Source: an uncultured Oscillospiraceae bacterium (lineage in GTDB: Bacteria; Bacillota; Clostridia; Oscillospirales; Oscillospiraceae). From it: a stretch of DNA of 64,000 nt. The translations under genes were made by a program, and so were the position numbers. Location of the stretch: positions 18,936 to 82,935 of the forward strand of contig CAJUNA010000033.1 in the NCBI GenBank assembly GCA_910587645.1. The letters run 5' to 3'. This document shows, piece after piece, positions 49,547 to 58,734 of the stretch. The notes below the pieces were generated by a model that saw nothing but the letters and a program-made list of their open reading frames with translations, ran no database searches and was not told where the DNA came from. The stretch's first letter is position 1, and the number at the start of each line of letters is the position of its first letter.

Positions 49547-50731
49547 TCAATGGTGGAACAGCCGCATCCCAGTAAACGCCATCACCATATCATAATCGTT
49601 GCATTTGGAAATCACAAGATCATCGCGGATGGAGCCGCCCGGCTCTGCAATATACCGCACGCCGGAGCGCCGAGCCCGCTCGATATTGTCGGCAAAGGGG
49701 AAAAACGCATCGCTGCCCAGCGCCACGCCCTTGCGGGCGTCCAGCCACCCCCTGGACTCCTGCGCCGTCAGCGGGGAGGGCTGGGTGGTAAAATATTTCT
49801 GCCAGATGGTATCGGCGCAGACGTCCTCCTCGTTGCCGTTGATATAGCTGTCGATCACATTGTCCCGCTCCGGGCGGCCCAGCTCCGGACGGAAGGGCAG
49901 CGCCAAAACCTTGGGATGCTGCCGCAGATGCCAGGTATCCGCTTTGGTGCCCGCCAGGCGGGTACAGTGGATCCGGCTCTGCTGCCCCGCGCCCACGCCG
50001 ATGGCCTGCCCGTCCACCGCGTAGCACACGGAGTTGGACTGGGTATATTTCAAAGTGATAAGTGCCACAATCAAATCCCGCTTCGCTTCCTCTGGGAGGT
50101 TCTTGTTGGCGGTAACGATATTCTCCAGCAGATGCCTGCCGATTTTGAACTCGTTGCGCCCCTGCTCGAAGGTCACGCCGTAAACGTCCTTGGTCTCCTG
50201 GGGAGCGGGCACATAGCCGGGGTCGATTTGAACGATGTTATAGCCGCCCTTCCGCTTGGTTTTCAGGATGGCAAGGGCTTCCTCTGTATAGCCGGGGGCG
50301 ATCACGCCGTCAGAGACCTCCCGGGCAATCAGGCTGGCGGTGGCCACATCGCACACATCGCTGAGGGCCACCCAGTCGCCGAAGGAGCACAGCCGGTCCG
50401 TCCCCCGCGCCCTGGCGTAGGCGCAGGCCAGGGGGCTGGCGTCCAGATCCGGCACATCGTCCACAAAGCAGGCCTGCTTGAGGGCTTTGCCCAGCGGCAG
50501 GCCTACGGCGGCAGAGGTGGGGGAAACATGCTTGAAGGAGGTGGCGGCGGGAAGGCTCAAGGCTTCCTTCAGCTCTTTGACAAGCTGCCATGCGTTCAGC
50601 GCGTCCAGGAAATTGATATAACCGGGCTTGCCGTTAAGGACGGTCACCGGCAGTTCGCCGCCGTCCCGCATGAAAATCCGGGAGGGCTTCTGGTTCGGGT
50701 TGCAGCCGTATTTCAATTCTAATTCTTTCAT
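49547..50731 (-). CDS. purH: AICAR transformylase, stand-alone
   Basis: A 394-residue protein matching only the AICAR formyltransferase half of bifunctional PurH; the N-terminal IMP cyclohydrolase domain is absent. Segments include MKELELKYGCNPNQKPSRIF, PAATSFKHVSPTSAAVG, the catalytic Lys-His in that KHVSP stretch, and GSDAFFPFADNIERARRSG. It converts AICAR to FAICAR with 10-formyl-THF; ring closure is left to the PurO-type protein encoded nearby. AAAGGAG sets the start. Confidence 0.92.
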   Translation of the reverse strand: MKELELKYGCNPNQKPSRIFMRDGGELPVTVLNGKPGYINFLDALNAWQLVKELKEALSLPAATSFKHVSPTSAAVGLPLGKALKQACFVDDVPDLDASPLACAYARARGTDRLCSFGDWVALSDVCDVATASLIAREVSDGVIAPGYTEEALAILKTKRKGGYNIVQIDPGYVPAPQETKDVYGVTFEQGRNEFKIGRHLLENIVTANKNLPEEAKRDLIVALITLKYTQSNSVCYAVDGQAIGVGAGQQSRIHCTRLAGTKADTWHLRQHPKVLALPFRPELGRPERDNVIDSYINGNEEDVCADTIWQKYFTTQPSPLTAQESRGWLDARKGVALGSDAFFPFADNIERARRSGVRYIAEPGGSIRDDLVISKCNDYDMVMAFTGMRLFHH

Positions 50732-50757
50732 GGTCGTACTCCTTTGGCCCGTTGGCC

Positions 50758-52194
50758 TTACACATTCAATTCCGCTTCTATCGTTTCATCAGGGTATTTT
50801 GCCAGTAGCGGGGCAATCTCGTCCCGCAGGAACTCCGTGACCTGGCTGGGGGCGCGGCCCACATATTTTTCCGGGGCCATCTGGGCGTCAATTTCCTCCC
50901 GGCTCAGGGGGAACAGCTTGTCGGCCACGATGCGGTCGATGAGGTCGTTCTGCCCGCCCTCCAGCTTGACCTTCCGGGCGGCGGCGTGGGAGTGCTCCCG
51001 GAGGGCTTCATGCAATTCCTGCCGGTTGCCGCCCCGCTTGACGGCTTCCATCATGATGTTTTCCGTGGCCATAAAAGGCAGCTTCTCCATCACTCTCCGG
51101 CGAACCACCCGGTCATAGACCACCAGCCCGGCGGTGACGTTGATATAGATTTCCAGGATCGCGTCCACAGCCAAAAAGGCTTCCGCCACGGCAATGCGCT
51201 TGTTGGCGCTGTCGTCCAGGGTGCGCTCAAACCACTGGGTAGCGGCGGTCATGGCGGGGTTCACGCCGTCCTGGATAACGTACCGGGCCAGGGCGCAGAT
51301 GCGCTCGGAGCGCATCGGGTTGCGCTTATAGGGCATGGCGGAGGATCCGATCTGGTTTTTCTCAAACGGCTCCTCCATCTCCTCGAAGGACTGCAAAATC
51401 CGCAGGTCGTTGGCGAACTTGCAGGCCGACTGGGCCACGCCGGACAGGGCGGCGAGCACATAGGCGTCCGTCTTCCGGGAGTATGTCTGCCCGGAGACAG
51501 CCACACATTTTTCAAACCCCATCTGCTCCGCCACCAGCTTTTCCAGCTCTTTGACCTTACCCTCGTCCCCCTCGAACAGCTCCATAAAGCTGGCCTGGGT
51601 GCCGGTGGTGCCCTTGGCCCCCCGCAGGCGGAGCTGGCCGGCCTGGAACGCCAGGTTTTCCATATCCATCACCAGCTCATTCATCCAGAGGGTAGCCCGC
51701 TTGCCCACGGTGGTAAGCTGGGCGGGCTGGAGGTGGGTGTAGGCCAGGCAGGGCAGCGCCTTGTACTGCTCCGCGAATCCGGCCAGGTTGCGCAGCACTT
51801 GCGCACATTTGCGCAGCACCAGCTGGGAGGCGTCCCGGAGGATCAAAATGTCGGTATTATCCCCCACATAGCAGCTTGTCGCCCCCAGGTGGATAATGGC
51901 TTCCGCGCCGGGGCACTGCTGGCCGTAGGCGTAGACATGGCTCATGACATCGTGGCGAACCAGCTTTTCCCGGGCTTCCGCCACATCGTAGTTAACATCT
52001 TCGGCGTAAGCTTCCAATTGGCTGATCTGTTCCTGGGTGACGTTCAGCCCCAGCTGATGCTCGGCTTTTGCCAGGGCGATCCAGAGCTTCCGCCAGGTAC
52101 GGAATTTATGGTTGTCGGAGAAAAGGTACTGCATCTCCCGGCTGGCGTAGCGGGTGGACAGCGGGGAGGTGTAGCCGTCGCGGTTTCGTTCCAT
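50758..52194 (-). CDS. purB: Adenylosuccinate lyase
   Basis: A 478-residue lyase acting twice in purine synthesis (SAICAR to AICAR and adenylosuccinate to AMP). The superfamily signature is SSAMPYKRNPMRSERI, and HLGATSCYVGDNTD and KGTTGTQASFMELFEGD are further active-site segments. It lies in operon position between the AICAR transformylase gene and purO. A ribosome site GGAGAG precedes the ATG. Confidence 0.95.
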   Translation of the reverse strand: MERNRDGYTSPLSTRYASREMQYLFSDNHKFRTWRKLWIALAKAEHQLGLNVTQEQISQLEAYAEDVNYDVAEAREKLVRHDVMSHVYAYGQQCPGAEAIIHLGATSCYVGDNTDILILRDASQLVLRKCAQVLRNLAGFAEQYKALPCLAYTHLQPAQLTTVGKRATLWMNELVMDMENLAFQAGQLRLRGAKGTTGTQASFMELFEGDEGKVKELEKLVAEQMGFEKCVAVSGQTYSRKTDAYVLAALSGVAQSACKFANDLRILQSFEEMEEPFEKNQIGSSAMPYKRNPMRSERICALARYVIQDGVNPAMTAATQWFERTLDDSANKRIAVAEAFLAVDAILEIYINVTAGLVVYDRVVRRRVMEKLPFMATENIMMEAVKRGGNRQELHEALREHSHAAARKVKLEGGQNDLIDRIVADKLFPLSREEIDAQMAPEKYVGRAPSQVTEFLRDEIAPLLAKYPDETIEAELNV

Positions 52195-52208
52195 GGGCGG
52201 TCTCTCCT

Positions 52209-52913
52209 TTACTGCTTATTATGAATGACAGTGTGGTGCGTCCCCTGCTCCAGGCCGATATAATCCACGAACAGGGAGACCTTGTTATCCTCGTTCAGGC
52301 TCTCCCAAAGCGCCTTTTCCAGGGCGGAAGCATCGGGGGCGCCCACTTCCACCGCCACCGGTTCCCCGGCGAAGGAGGGCAGGGGGCTGCCATCGCCCTG
52401 GTAAGTGCTGATAAAGTGCCCCGTCCCGGCAATGGGGCTGCCGTACTCGAAGAAGTACCGGCAGCAGCAGGCAGGGTCGCCGTCCAGGCTTTTCAGAATG
52501 GACAGGTTATAGCTGCCGTCCGGCTTCACCACGCCGGAAATGCGGGGGGTCCAGTTTGGCCCGTCCGGCTCGAAGGTACGGGTGTTCAAGGCGTGGCGGT
52601 AGCAGTGGCCTTGGGCCAGCGCGTCCCGGATGGTGTCAGTCTGGTCGCCGTTGGTAACGATGGTCATGCCGTTTTCCAGCCGCCGGACGGGGTGGTAAAT
52701 AATGAGGCTGGGGTCGGTCATTTTGCTCTCGTCAAAGGCCTTTGTGCGGATGCCATCGGGGGTTTCCTCAAAAACCCGGTTGCGGCTGTTCTCGCTGCGG
52801 CCCATGATGAAGTAAGCGATGACGGCGTTTTTCCCATCGGCGCTGCGGCCCAGCAGGATGCCCCTGCCGGGATAGCTGTTGGCGCGAAGAAGCGCGCAGA
52901 GGTCTTGTTTCAT
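52209..52913 (-). CDS. purO: PurO-type IMP cyclohydrolase
   Basis: A 234-residue protein of the archaeal-type IMP cyclohydrolase family, which closes FAICAR to IMP. Diagnostic stretches are NSYPGRGILLGRSADGKNAV, AYFIMGRSENSRNRVF and YQGDGSPLPSFAGEP. The start at 52913 is chosen because AAGGAGAA lies upstream and the ATG overlaps the purN stop as ATGA. It completes the reaction that the stand-alone AICAR transformylase lacks. Confidence 0.9.
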   Translation of the reverse strand: MKQDLCALLRANSYPGRGILLGRSADGKNAVIAYFIMGRSENSRNRVFEETPDGIRTKAFDESKMTDPSLIIYHPVRRLENGMTIVTNGDQTDTIRDALAQGHCYRHALNTRTFEPDGPNWTPRISGVVKPDGSYNLSILKSLDGDPACCCRYFFEYGSPIAGTGHFISTYQGDGSPLPSFAGEPVAVEVGAPDASALEKALWESLNEDNKVSLFVDYIGLEQGTHHTVIHNKQ

Positions 52914-53518
52914 AGCGTGTTCTCCTTTTCTTGTACGATTTGAGCGGCCACGATCTCCGCTGCCTGGGGCAGCAGAACCCATTCGGCCTGTTCCATAACT
53001 CTCCGCTGTAGAATCTCCGGGGTGTCGCCGGGTAAAATATCAACGGCCTTTTGCAGGATAATCTTCCCGCCATCGGGAATCTCGTTGACATAGTGGACAG
53101 TGGCTCCGGTGACCTTTACGCCGTAATCCAGGGCCTCCTGATGAACCCGCAGCCCATAGAAGCCCTTCCCGCAGAAGGCGGGAATCAGGGCGGGGTGGAT
53201 GTTGAGGATAGGCCCTCCGAATTTGCCGATCAAATCCCCCGACAGGATGCCCAGGAACCCGGCCAGGACAACCATGTCAATCTTATGCGCCGCCAGGGCG
53301 GCAAGAACCTTTTCCTCAAATCCATCCTCTTTCCGGGCGATGACTTCGCAGGGAATTCCGGCAGCATCGGCCCGGCTGATGGCCTTCACACCCGCCTTGT
53401 CGGCGATGACCAGGGCGATTTGCCCGCTTTTCAGCGTCCCGTCCCCCTGCCGGTCAATAAGGGCCTGCAAATTCGTCCCGCCGCCGGAGACAAGCACGGC
53501 AATCCGGGCGGTCAGCAT
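52910..53518 (-). CDS. purN: GAR transformylase PurN
   Basis: A 202-residue formyltransferase using 10-formyl-THF to make FGAR. IAVLVSGGGTNLQALID binds the phosphate, and the catalytic Asn/His lie in ILNIHPALIPAF with Asp in GATVHYVNEIPDGGKII. The canonical Asp after HYV is replaced by Asn-Glu here, while ILNIHP is intact. It overlaps purM by seven bases and purO by four. Confidence 0.93.
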   Translation of the reverse strand: MLTARIAVLVSGGGTNLQALIDRQGDGTLKSGQIALVIADKAGVKAISRADAAGIPCEVIARKEDGFEEKVLAALAAHKIDMVVLAGFLGILSGDLIGKFGGPILNIHPALIPAFCGKGFYGLRVHQEALDYGVKVTGATVHYVNEIPDGGKIILQKAVDILPGDTPEILQRRVMEQAEWVLLPQAAEIVAAQIVQEKENTL

Positions 53519-54552
53519 AAAACCACCTTTTCCCCGCCGGAGACAATCTCGCCCATGATATACGCTTCCTCGCCGTTTTCCCGGAGGACGGCCAGAGCCT
53601 TGTCCGCCTGCTCTTTGGGAACCGTCACGCTCATACCCACGCCCATGTTGAAGGTATTGTACATGTCCCGCTCGGGAATGCTGCCGGTGTTGGCGATCAA
53701 ATCGAAAATCAAGGGGATTTTCAGCGTGGATTTCTCAATTTTCGCCCCCAGGCCATTGGGGATGGAGCGGGGGATATTTTCGTAGAAGCCGCCGCCGGTG
53801 ATGTGGGAAATGCCGTGAACCTCCACCTGCTCCAGCAGGGCAAGAACGGGCTTGACGTAAATCCGGGTAGGGGTCAGCAGGGTTTCGCCTAACCCTTTGC
53901 CGTCCAGGGCTTCCAGGGGGGCGTTCAAATTGGCGCTTTCCACCCGGAACACCCGGCGGACCAAGGAGAAGCCGTTGGAATGTACGCCGGTAGAGGGCAG
54001 GGCGATAACCACGTCCCCGGCGGCTGTTTTATTTTTATCGACTACCTTCTCTTTATCCACTACGCCAACGGTAAAGCCGGCCAGGTCGTAATCGTCCTCC
54101 GCCATCATGCCGGGGTGCTCGGCGGTTTCGCCGCCTACCAGGGCCGCGCCGGACTGGACGCAGCCTTCGGCTACGCCCGCAACGATGGACGCGATTTTTT
54201 CCGGACGGTTCTTGCCGCAGGCGATGTAATCCAGGAAAAACAGTGGCTTCGCGCCGCAGCAGATGACATCGTTAACGCACATGGCCACGCAGTCGATGCC
54301 GATGGTGTCATGCTTGTCCATCAGCTGGGCGAGACGGATTTTCGTCCCCACCCCATCGGTGCCGGAGACCAGGCAGGGGTGTTTCATCCCCGCGGTGTCC
54401 AGCTCGTATAAGCCGCCGAAGCCGCCGATATTTTCCGCCATCCCGGCGGTCATAGTCCGCGCTACGTGGGCTTTCATCAATTCTACCGCCTTGTAGCCCG
54501 CCGTGATGTCCACGCCGGCGGCGGCGTAGGAGGCGGAGTAGCTTTCGTTCAT
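53512..54552 (-). CDS. purM: AIR synthase PurM
   Basis: A 346-residue ATP-dependent cyclase turning FGAM into AIR. SGTDGVGTKIRLA, DCVAMCVNDVICCGAKPLFF and ALVGGETAEHPGMM are the usual nucleotide-binding stretches, and ITGGGFYENIPRSIP is typical. The start MNESYSASYAAAGVDI is supported by AGGGAG; the longer open frame upstream is not. Confidence 0.95.
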   Translation of the reverse strand: MNESYSASYAAAGVDITAGYKAVELMKAHVARTMTAGMAENIGGFGGLYELDTAGMKHPCLVSGTDGVGTKIRLAQLMDKHDTIGIDCVAMCVNDVICCGAKPLFFLDYIACGKNRPEKIASIVAGVAEGCVQSGAALVGGETAEHPGMMAEDDYDLAGFTVGVVDKEKVVDKNKTAAGDVVIALPSTGVHSNGFSLVRRVFRVESANLNAPLEALDGKGLGETLLTPTRIYVKPVLALLEQVEVHGISHITGGGFYENIPRSIPNGLGAKIEKSTLKIPLIFDLIANTGSIPERDMYNTFNMGVGMSVTVPKEQADKALAVLRENGEEAYIMGEIVSGGEKVVLC

Positions 54553-54634
54553 TTTTTCTCCCTCTTCTCTTGCGCCGCTGCGCGGCGCAGGGTAAAATTT
54601 TTCTTCAACCGGCTGGGGTGCGGGGATGCCGCTG

Positions 54635-56056
54635 CTACTCCTGGCCGGTCCAGCAGTAGGTGCAGATTTTTTCCTTGTCAATCCCTATGGCTTCCAGAAG
54701 GCCGTCAATGGATTGGTAGCCCAGGGAACTGAAACCCATCTCCTCGCAGATGGTCTTGAGAAGGCATTGGCCCCTTTCCGTGGAGCCGTCAGAATATTCG
54801 TCCAAATGCGCATGGCCTTCGCCGCCCTCCAGCTTCTCCACCGTGGCGCGGGCCAGCAGTTCTATGTCGGAATTACTGCGGGAGAAATTCAGGTACTTAC
54901 ATCCGTACATGACAGGCGGGCAGGCGGAACGCATGTGGACTTCTTCCGCGCCGCAGCCGTACAGGAACTCAATCGTCTCCCGCAGCTGGGTGCCCCGGAC
55001 GATAGAATCGTCTACAAACAGCAGCTTCTTGCCCTCAATCAGCTCAGGGACAGGAATCTGCTTCATTTTCGCCACCTGGTTGCGGATCTTCTGGTTGGCG
55101 GGCATGAAGGAGCGGGGCCAGGTGGGCGTGTACTTGACAAAAGGACGGGCAAAGGCCTTGCCGCTCCGGTTGGCATAGCCGATGGCATGGGGCAGGCCTG
55201 AATCAGGGACACCCGCTACATAGTCCACCTTTGGAAGCTGGCCCCGGGCAATTTCATCACGGGCCATGATTTCGCCGTTGCGGTAGCGCATGACCTCTAC
55301 GTTCATCCCCTCATAGTTGGAGTTGGGATAGCCATAATACGTCCACAGGAACGCGCAGATGCGCATTTTTTCTTCCGCAGGCGACAGCGTTTCCCAGCCG
55401 TCCTCCGTTACCCGTACAATCTCTCGGGGGCCAAGTTCGTGGGCGTCGTGGTAGCCCAGTTTGTGGTAGGCGAAGGATTCAAAGGACACGCAGCAGCCGT
55501 CCTCGCCTTTGCCCACCAATACCGGCAGGCGGCCCAGCTTGTCCCGGGCGGCGATGACGCCTTCTGGCGTCAGGATCAGAATGGTGGCTGAACCGTCAAT
55601 CACCTCTTGGGCATAGCGGATGCCCTCCACCAGCGTCTCCTTCTGGTTAATCAGCGCGGCGGTCAGTTCCGTGGCGTTTACCGCGCCGGAGCTCATCGCC
55701 ATGAACTGGCTGCCCTGGCGGGCGAAAAACTGCTGGACCAACGCGTCGGAATTGTTGATGATGCCTACCGTGGTGATGGCGTACAGCCCCAGGTGGGAGC
55801 GGACCAGCAGGGGTTGCGGATCCGTGTCGCTGATGCAGCCAATGCCGGAGCAGCCGTGGAATTTGGATACGTCTTTTTCGAACTTGGTGCGGAAGGGTGT
55901 GTTTTCGATATTATGAATCTGACGCTGGAAGCCATCCTTCCGGTCATAGACCGCCATGCCGCCCCGGCGGGTACCTAAGTGGGAATGGTAGTCTACGCCA
56001 AAAAAGATGTCCAGTACGCAATCCCGCTTGGAGACCGCGCCAAAAAATCCGCCCAT
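54635..56056 (-). CDS. purF: PurF-like amidophosphoribosyltransferase lacking the catalytic Cys
   Basis: A 473-residue homologue of glutamine PRPP amidotransferase. The phosphoribosyltransferase site KKLLFVDDSIVRGTQLRETI is intact, and a C-terminal CTYC pair resembles the Fe-S ligands of the Bacillus-type enzyme. The N-terminus, however, reads MGGFFGAVSKRDC where the class II glutaminase needs Cys as residue 1 after Met; here it is Gly. The HRGQ loop is also altered (TRRGGMAVYD). It may use free ammonia, a partner glutaminase, or be a paralogue with another role. AAGGAGGAA fixes the start, which rules out a missed Cys-first start. Confidence 0.85.
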   Translation of the reverse strand: MGGFFGAVSKRDCVLDIFFGVDYHSHLGTRRGGMAVYDRKDGFQRQIHNIENTPFRTKFEKDVSKFHGCSGIGCISDTDPQPLLVRSHLGLYAITTVGIINNSDALVQQFFARQGSQFMAMSSGAVNATELTAALINQKETLVEGIRYAQEVIDGSATILILTPEGVIAARDKLGRLPVLVGKGEDGCCVSFESFAYHKLGYHDAHELGPREIVRVTEDGWETLSPAEEKMRICAFLWTYYGYPNSNYEGMNVEVMRYRNGEIMARDEIARGQLPKVDYVAGVPDSGLPHAIGYANRSGKAFARPFVKYTPTWPRSFMPANQKIRNQVAKMKQIPVPELIEGKKLLFVDDSIVRGTQLRETIEFLYGCGAEEVHMRSACPPVMYGCKYLNFSRSNSDIELLARATVEKLEGGEGHAHLDEYSDGSTERGQCLLKTICEEMGFSSLGYQSIDGLLEAIGIDKEKICTYCWTGQE

Positions 56057-56071
56057 AATGGGTTCCTCCTT

Positions 56072-56101
56072 ATACAAATTCTCAATATACAAATTCTCAA
56101 T
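56072..56101. repeat. Tandem 15-base duplication
   Basis: ATACAAATTCTCAAT is present twice in perfect tandem, immediately 5' of purF on the minus strand. The second unit leads into the structured element that follows. Confidence 0.75.
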
Positions 56102-56167
56102 AAAAGAATAGAATCCTTTTATTGAGCCGCAGTATGCGGCCCAGCGGCGAAACCGCCGGGAATGATG
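56095..56167. repeat. Structured dispersed repeat, copy 2
   Basis: TTCTCAATAA opens a hairpin CTCAATAAAAG/CTTTTATTGAG (56096-56126), followed by CCGCA/TGCGG (56127-56139) and GCCCAGCGGCGAAACCGCCG with GAATGATGTCA. The outer TTCTCAATAA and the last module match the copy near 29.86 kb, with changes that keep the GCGG/CCGC stem. Confidence 0.65.
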
Positions 56168-56210
56168 TCAATACGTTCCCTGAAACAGCCGCAGGCCCAG
56201 AGGCGCGTCC

Positions 56211-56921
<711 letters not shown>

Positions 56922-57054
56922 AGTGATGCGTCCTCCTTGCTATTCTTCCTGATTTTTAGATCACAAAATTGATAAAATCATCCGGAACCAATCCATAGTC
57001 CACAAATGATTGTAATTGGCCGGGATGGCCGTGTCCCGTTGAAAACCGGGGCGG

Positions 57055-57609
57055 TTATATGAGCTGCTTCCACTCGTCCTCCAGGATGGACATTAAGATA
57101 TCGTCCCCATACTGGTCTCCGTCTAAAACCGCATCGCGGAGAATGCCTTCGTGCCGGAAGCCGCATTTTTCATAGACGCGCACCGCGCGGGGATTGAATG
57201 AAAAAACATCCAGCTCCAGCCGGTGCAGCTTCAATTGCGCAAAGGCAAAGTCACGGGCCGTTTCCACAATCCATGTGCCAATCCCTTTGCCACGCTCGGC
57301 GGCTTGGTAAATCCCAATCCGGAAATTTGCCCGGCGCAGGCGAAAGTCAATCTCGTTGATAACGCTCTCGCCGATGATGCGGCCGTCCGGCGCGATGACA
57401 AGGAACAGGTACTGCTCTGGGGCGCGGACGGCGCGGTCTATGAAGGCAAGAACCTCTTCCCGGGTAAAGGCGCTTTTGCAGCCTGTCAGCCGGGCCGCTT
57501 CCGGATCCAGCGGGTTGAAATTCTGCTCATAATAATTCTCAGCGTCCTCCGGTTCCACGGGGCGTATGGTGTAGCCGTCTTTTTCCCAGGAACGCTTTAT
57601 TTTTTCCAT
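57055..57609 (-). CDS. GNAT acetyltransferase within the purine operon
   Basis: A 184-residue GNAT enzyme of the RimJ/RimL type. The acetyl-CoA loop is QAAERGKGIGTWIVETARDF, with NPRAVRVYEKCGFRHEGILR near the C-terminus as in protein N-acetyltransferases. It lies 16 bases after purE and 133 bases before purC in the same orientation, so it is carried in the operon without an obvious role in purine synthesis. Substrate unknown. Confidence 0.88.
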   Translation of the reverse strand: MEKIKRSWEKDGYTIRPVEPEDAENYYEQNFNPLDPEAARLTGCKSAFTREEVLAFIDRAVRAPEQYLFLVIAPDGRIIGESVINEIDFRLRRANFRIGIYQAAERGKGIGTWIVETARDFAFAQLKLHRLELDVFSFNPRAVRVYEKCGFRHEGILRDAVLDGDQYGDDILMSILEDEWKQLI

Positions 57610-57625
57610 CAGGCAGGTTCTCCTG

Positions 57626-58126
57626 TTACGCGGTCGTGTTGAATTCCGCTTCGGCTTCGGCGTTGGCGGCTAAAGCCTTTTCCGCGCCCGCCGCGCGGTG
57701 GGCGTCCAACTTGGCCGCAAGGCCGGCATCCTCCACCGCGAGGATCTGGATGGCAAGCAAAGCGGCGTTGACGGCTCCGTCTACGGCAACCGTGGCGACC
57801 GGGATCCCGGAGGGCATTTGTACCGTGGACAGGAGGGCGTCAACGCCGTCCATCGCTTTGGATTTCAAGGGTATGCCGATTACAGGCAGGGTCGTGTTGG
57901 CTGCAATGGCCCCCGCTAAATGAGCCGCCATCCCGGCGGCGGCAATGATTGCGCCGAAACCGTTTCCACGGGCGGCGCGGGCAAAAGCGGACGCTTCATC
58001 AGGGGTACGGTGGGCGGAATAGACGTGAACCTCGCAGGGTACGCCGAAGTCCTTGAGCGTGCCAGCGGCCTTGCGGACCACGGGCAGGTCGCTGGCGCTG
58101 CCCATAATGACGGCGACTTTCTTCAT
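57626..58126 (-). CDS. purE: AIR carboxylase PurE
   Basis: A 166-residue mutase/carboxylase. VAVIMGSASDLPVVRKAAGT opens the protein, and SAHRTPDEASAFAR and GMAAHLAGAIAANTTLPVIG are the active-site loops. No PurK is encoded in the operon, so either a CO2-using class II enzyme is present or purK lies elsewhere. The start MKKVAV follows GGAGG; a longer frame upstream would run into the riboswitch leader. First gene of the operon. Confidence 0.94.
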   Translation of the reverse strand: MKKVAVIMGSASDLPVVRKAAGTLKDFGVPCEVHVYSAHRTPDEASAFARAARGNGFGAIIAAAGMAAHLAGAIAANTTLPVIGIPLKSKAMDGVDALLSTVQMPSGIPVATVAVDGAVNAALLAIQILAVEDAGLAAKLDAHRAAGAEKALAANAEAEAEFNTTA

Positions 58127-58155
58127 ATTGCGTATACCTCCTGTCAAATATACAA

Positions 58156-58190
58156 GGGCAGTCCCGTCCCTTTGAAGGAAAAGACTGCCC
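58156..58190 (-). terminator. Riboswitch-controlled terminator before purE
   Basis: GGGCAGTC/GACTGCCC arms with a 19-base loop, followed on the minus strand by TTGTATATTTG. The 5' arm overlaps the conserved 3' end of the riboswitch aptamer, so the two structures exclude each other. Confidence 0.75.
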
Positions 58191-58260
58191 AGACGGACGG
58201 CGTTTCATCTTCCGGGCGGCTCCCTTGTGGTACACTCCACTTTTCCGTCAGTCGCAGCCC
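58187..58260 (-). promoter_or_regulatory. ZTP (pfl) riboswitch controlling the purine operon
   Basis: On the minus strand the leader contains the conserved pfl/ZTP blocks in order: GGGCTGCGACTGACGG, a GTGG...CCAC hairpin, AAGGGAGCCGCCC closing the first stem, and a distal CCGTCTGGGC that pairs with the CTGACGG side. ZTP/ZMP accumulates when 10-formyl-THF is short; binding should stabilise the aptamer, free the overlapping terminator arm and switch purE and the operon on. A weak promoter (TTGCGT, 17 bases, TAGCCT) lies just upstream. Confidence 0.85.
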
Positions 58261-58411
58261 GGGATATTCCATTAAAAACTCAATCTTAGGCTACCATTTT
58301 CCGGGAAAAAACGCAAGAGATAATCCTACACAATTATTTAGCTTCCGCCCCCTCCGCTATGGGTAAGTTTCCTAAATCGCGGGAAGCTCTCCGGTTTTTC
58401 AGAGGTTTGTC

Positions 58412-58440
58412 TTGACATCTTTGCCGAATTGTGCAATAGT
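58412..58440 (+). promoter_or_regulatory. Putative promoter of a short transcript upstream of carA
   Basis: TTGACA (58412-58417), 17 bases, AATAGT (58435-58440). The -35 box is perfect and the -10 box matches at four of six positions. Confidence 0.45.
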
Positions 58441-58475
58441 CTTACAAAACCGCGATTTTGGCTGGGAGGTGCCGG

Positions 58476-58529
58476 ATGTTGGTTCTATATGGCGTGTTTG
58501 GCTCCGGCGCGCCGGAGCTGGGAATATGA
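58476..58529 (+). CDS. Putative 17-residue peptide (leader peptide?)
   Basis: ATG with GGGAGG six bases upstream opens a frame encoding MLVLYGVFGSGAPELGI and then stops. The promoter lies just before and a GC-rich terminator starts at the stop codon, so promoter, ribosome site, short frame and terminator form a compact unit. The peptide has no run of one amino acid that would explain classical attenuation. It could be a leader peptide, a small protein, or a chance frame in a non-coding RNA. Confidence 0.35.
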   Translation: MLVLYGVFGSGAPELGI

Positions 58530-58580
58530 CCCGGGGTCGCGGACCGCTTTGCTGTCCGTGGCCGCCGGGCTTTTCTTTTT
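58530..58580 (+). terminator. Intrinsic terminator after the 17-codon frame
   Basis: CCCGG...GCGGAC pairs with GTCCGT...CCGGG, followed by CTTTTCTTTTT. Confidence 0.6.
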
Positions 58581-58734
58581 CCTTTCCCAGGAGCGTATTT
58601 ACTTGTCAAGGTGCCTCCGTTTGCAACCGGCGCCAGGGTTTTTTCCAGGGCGATCAACTCCTGTGGACGTTTTTGTTTGAACGCGCGAAGTTCCGGTAGG
58701 TGACGTCCGCTACACCCATAGGATGCATTCGGGG

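Noticed and set aside
56072..56101. CRISPR-like repeat
   Set aside because: Only two 15-base units in direct tandem with no spacer; not a CRISPR array.
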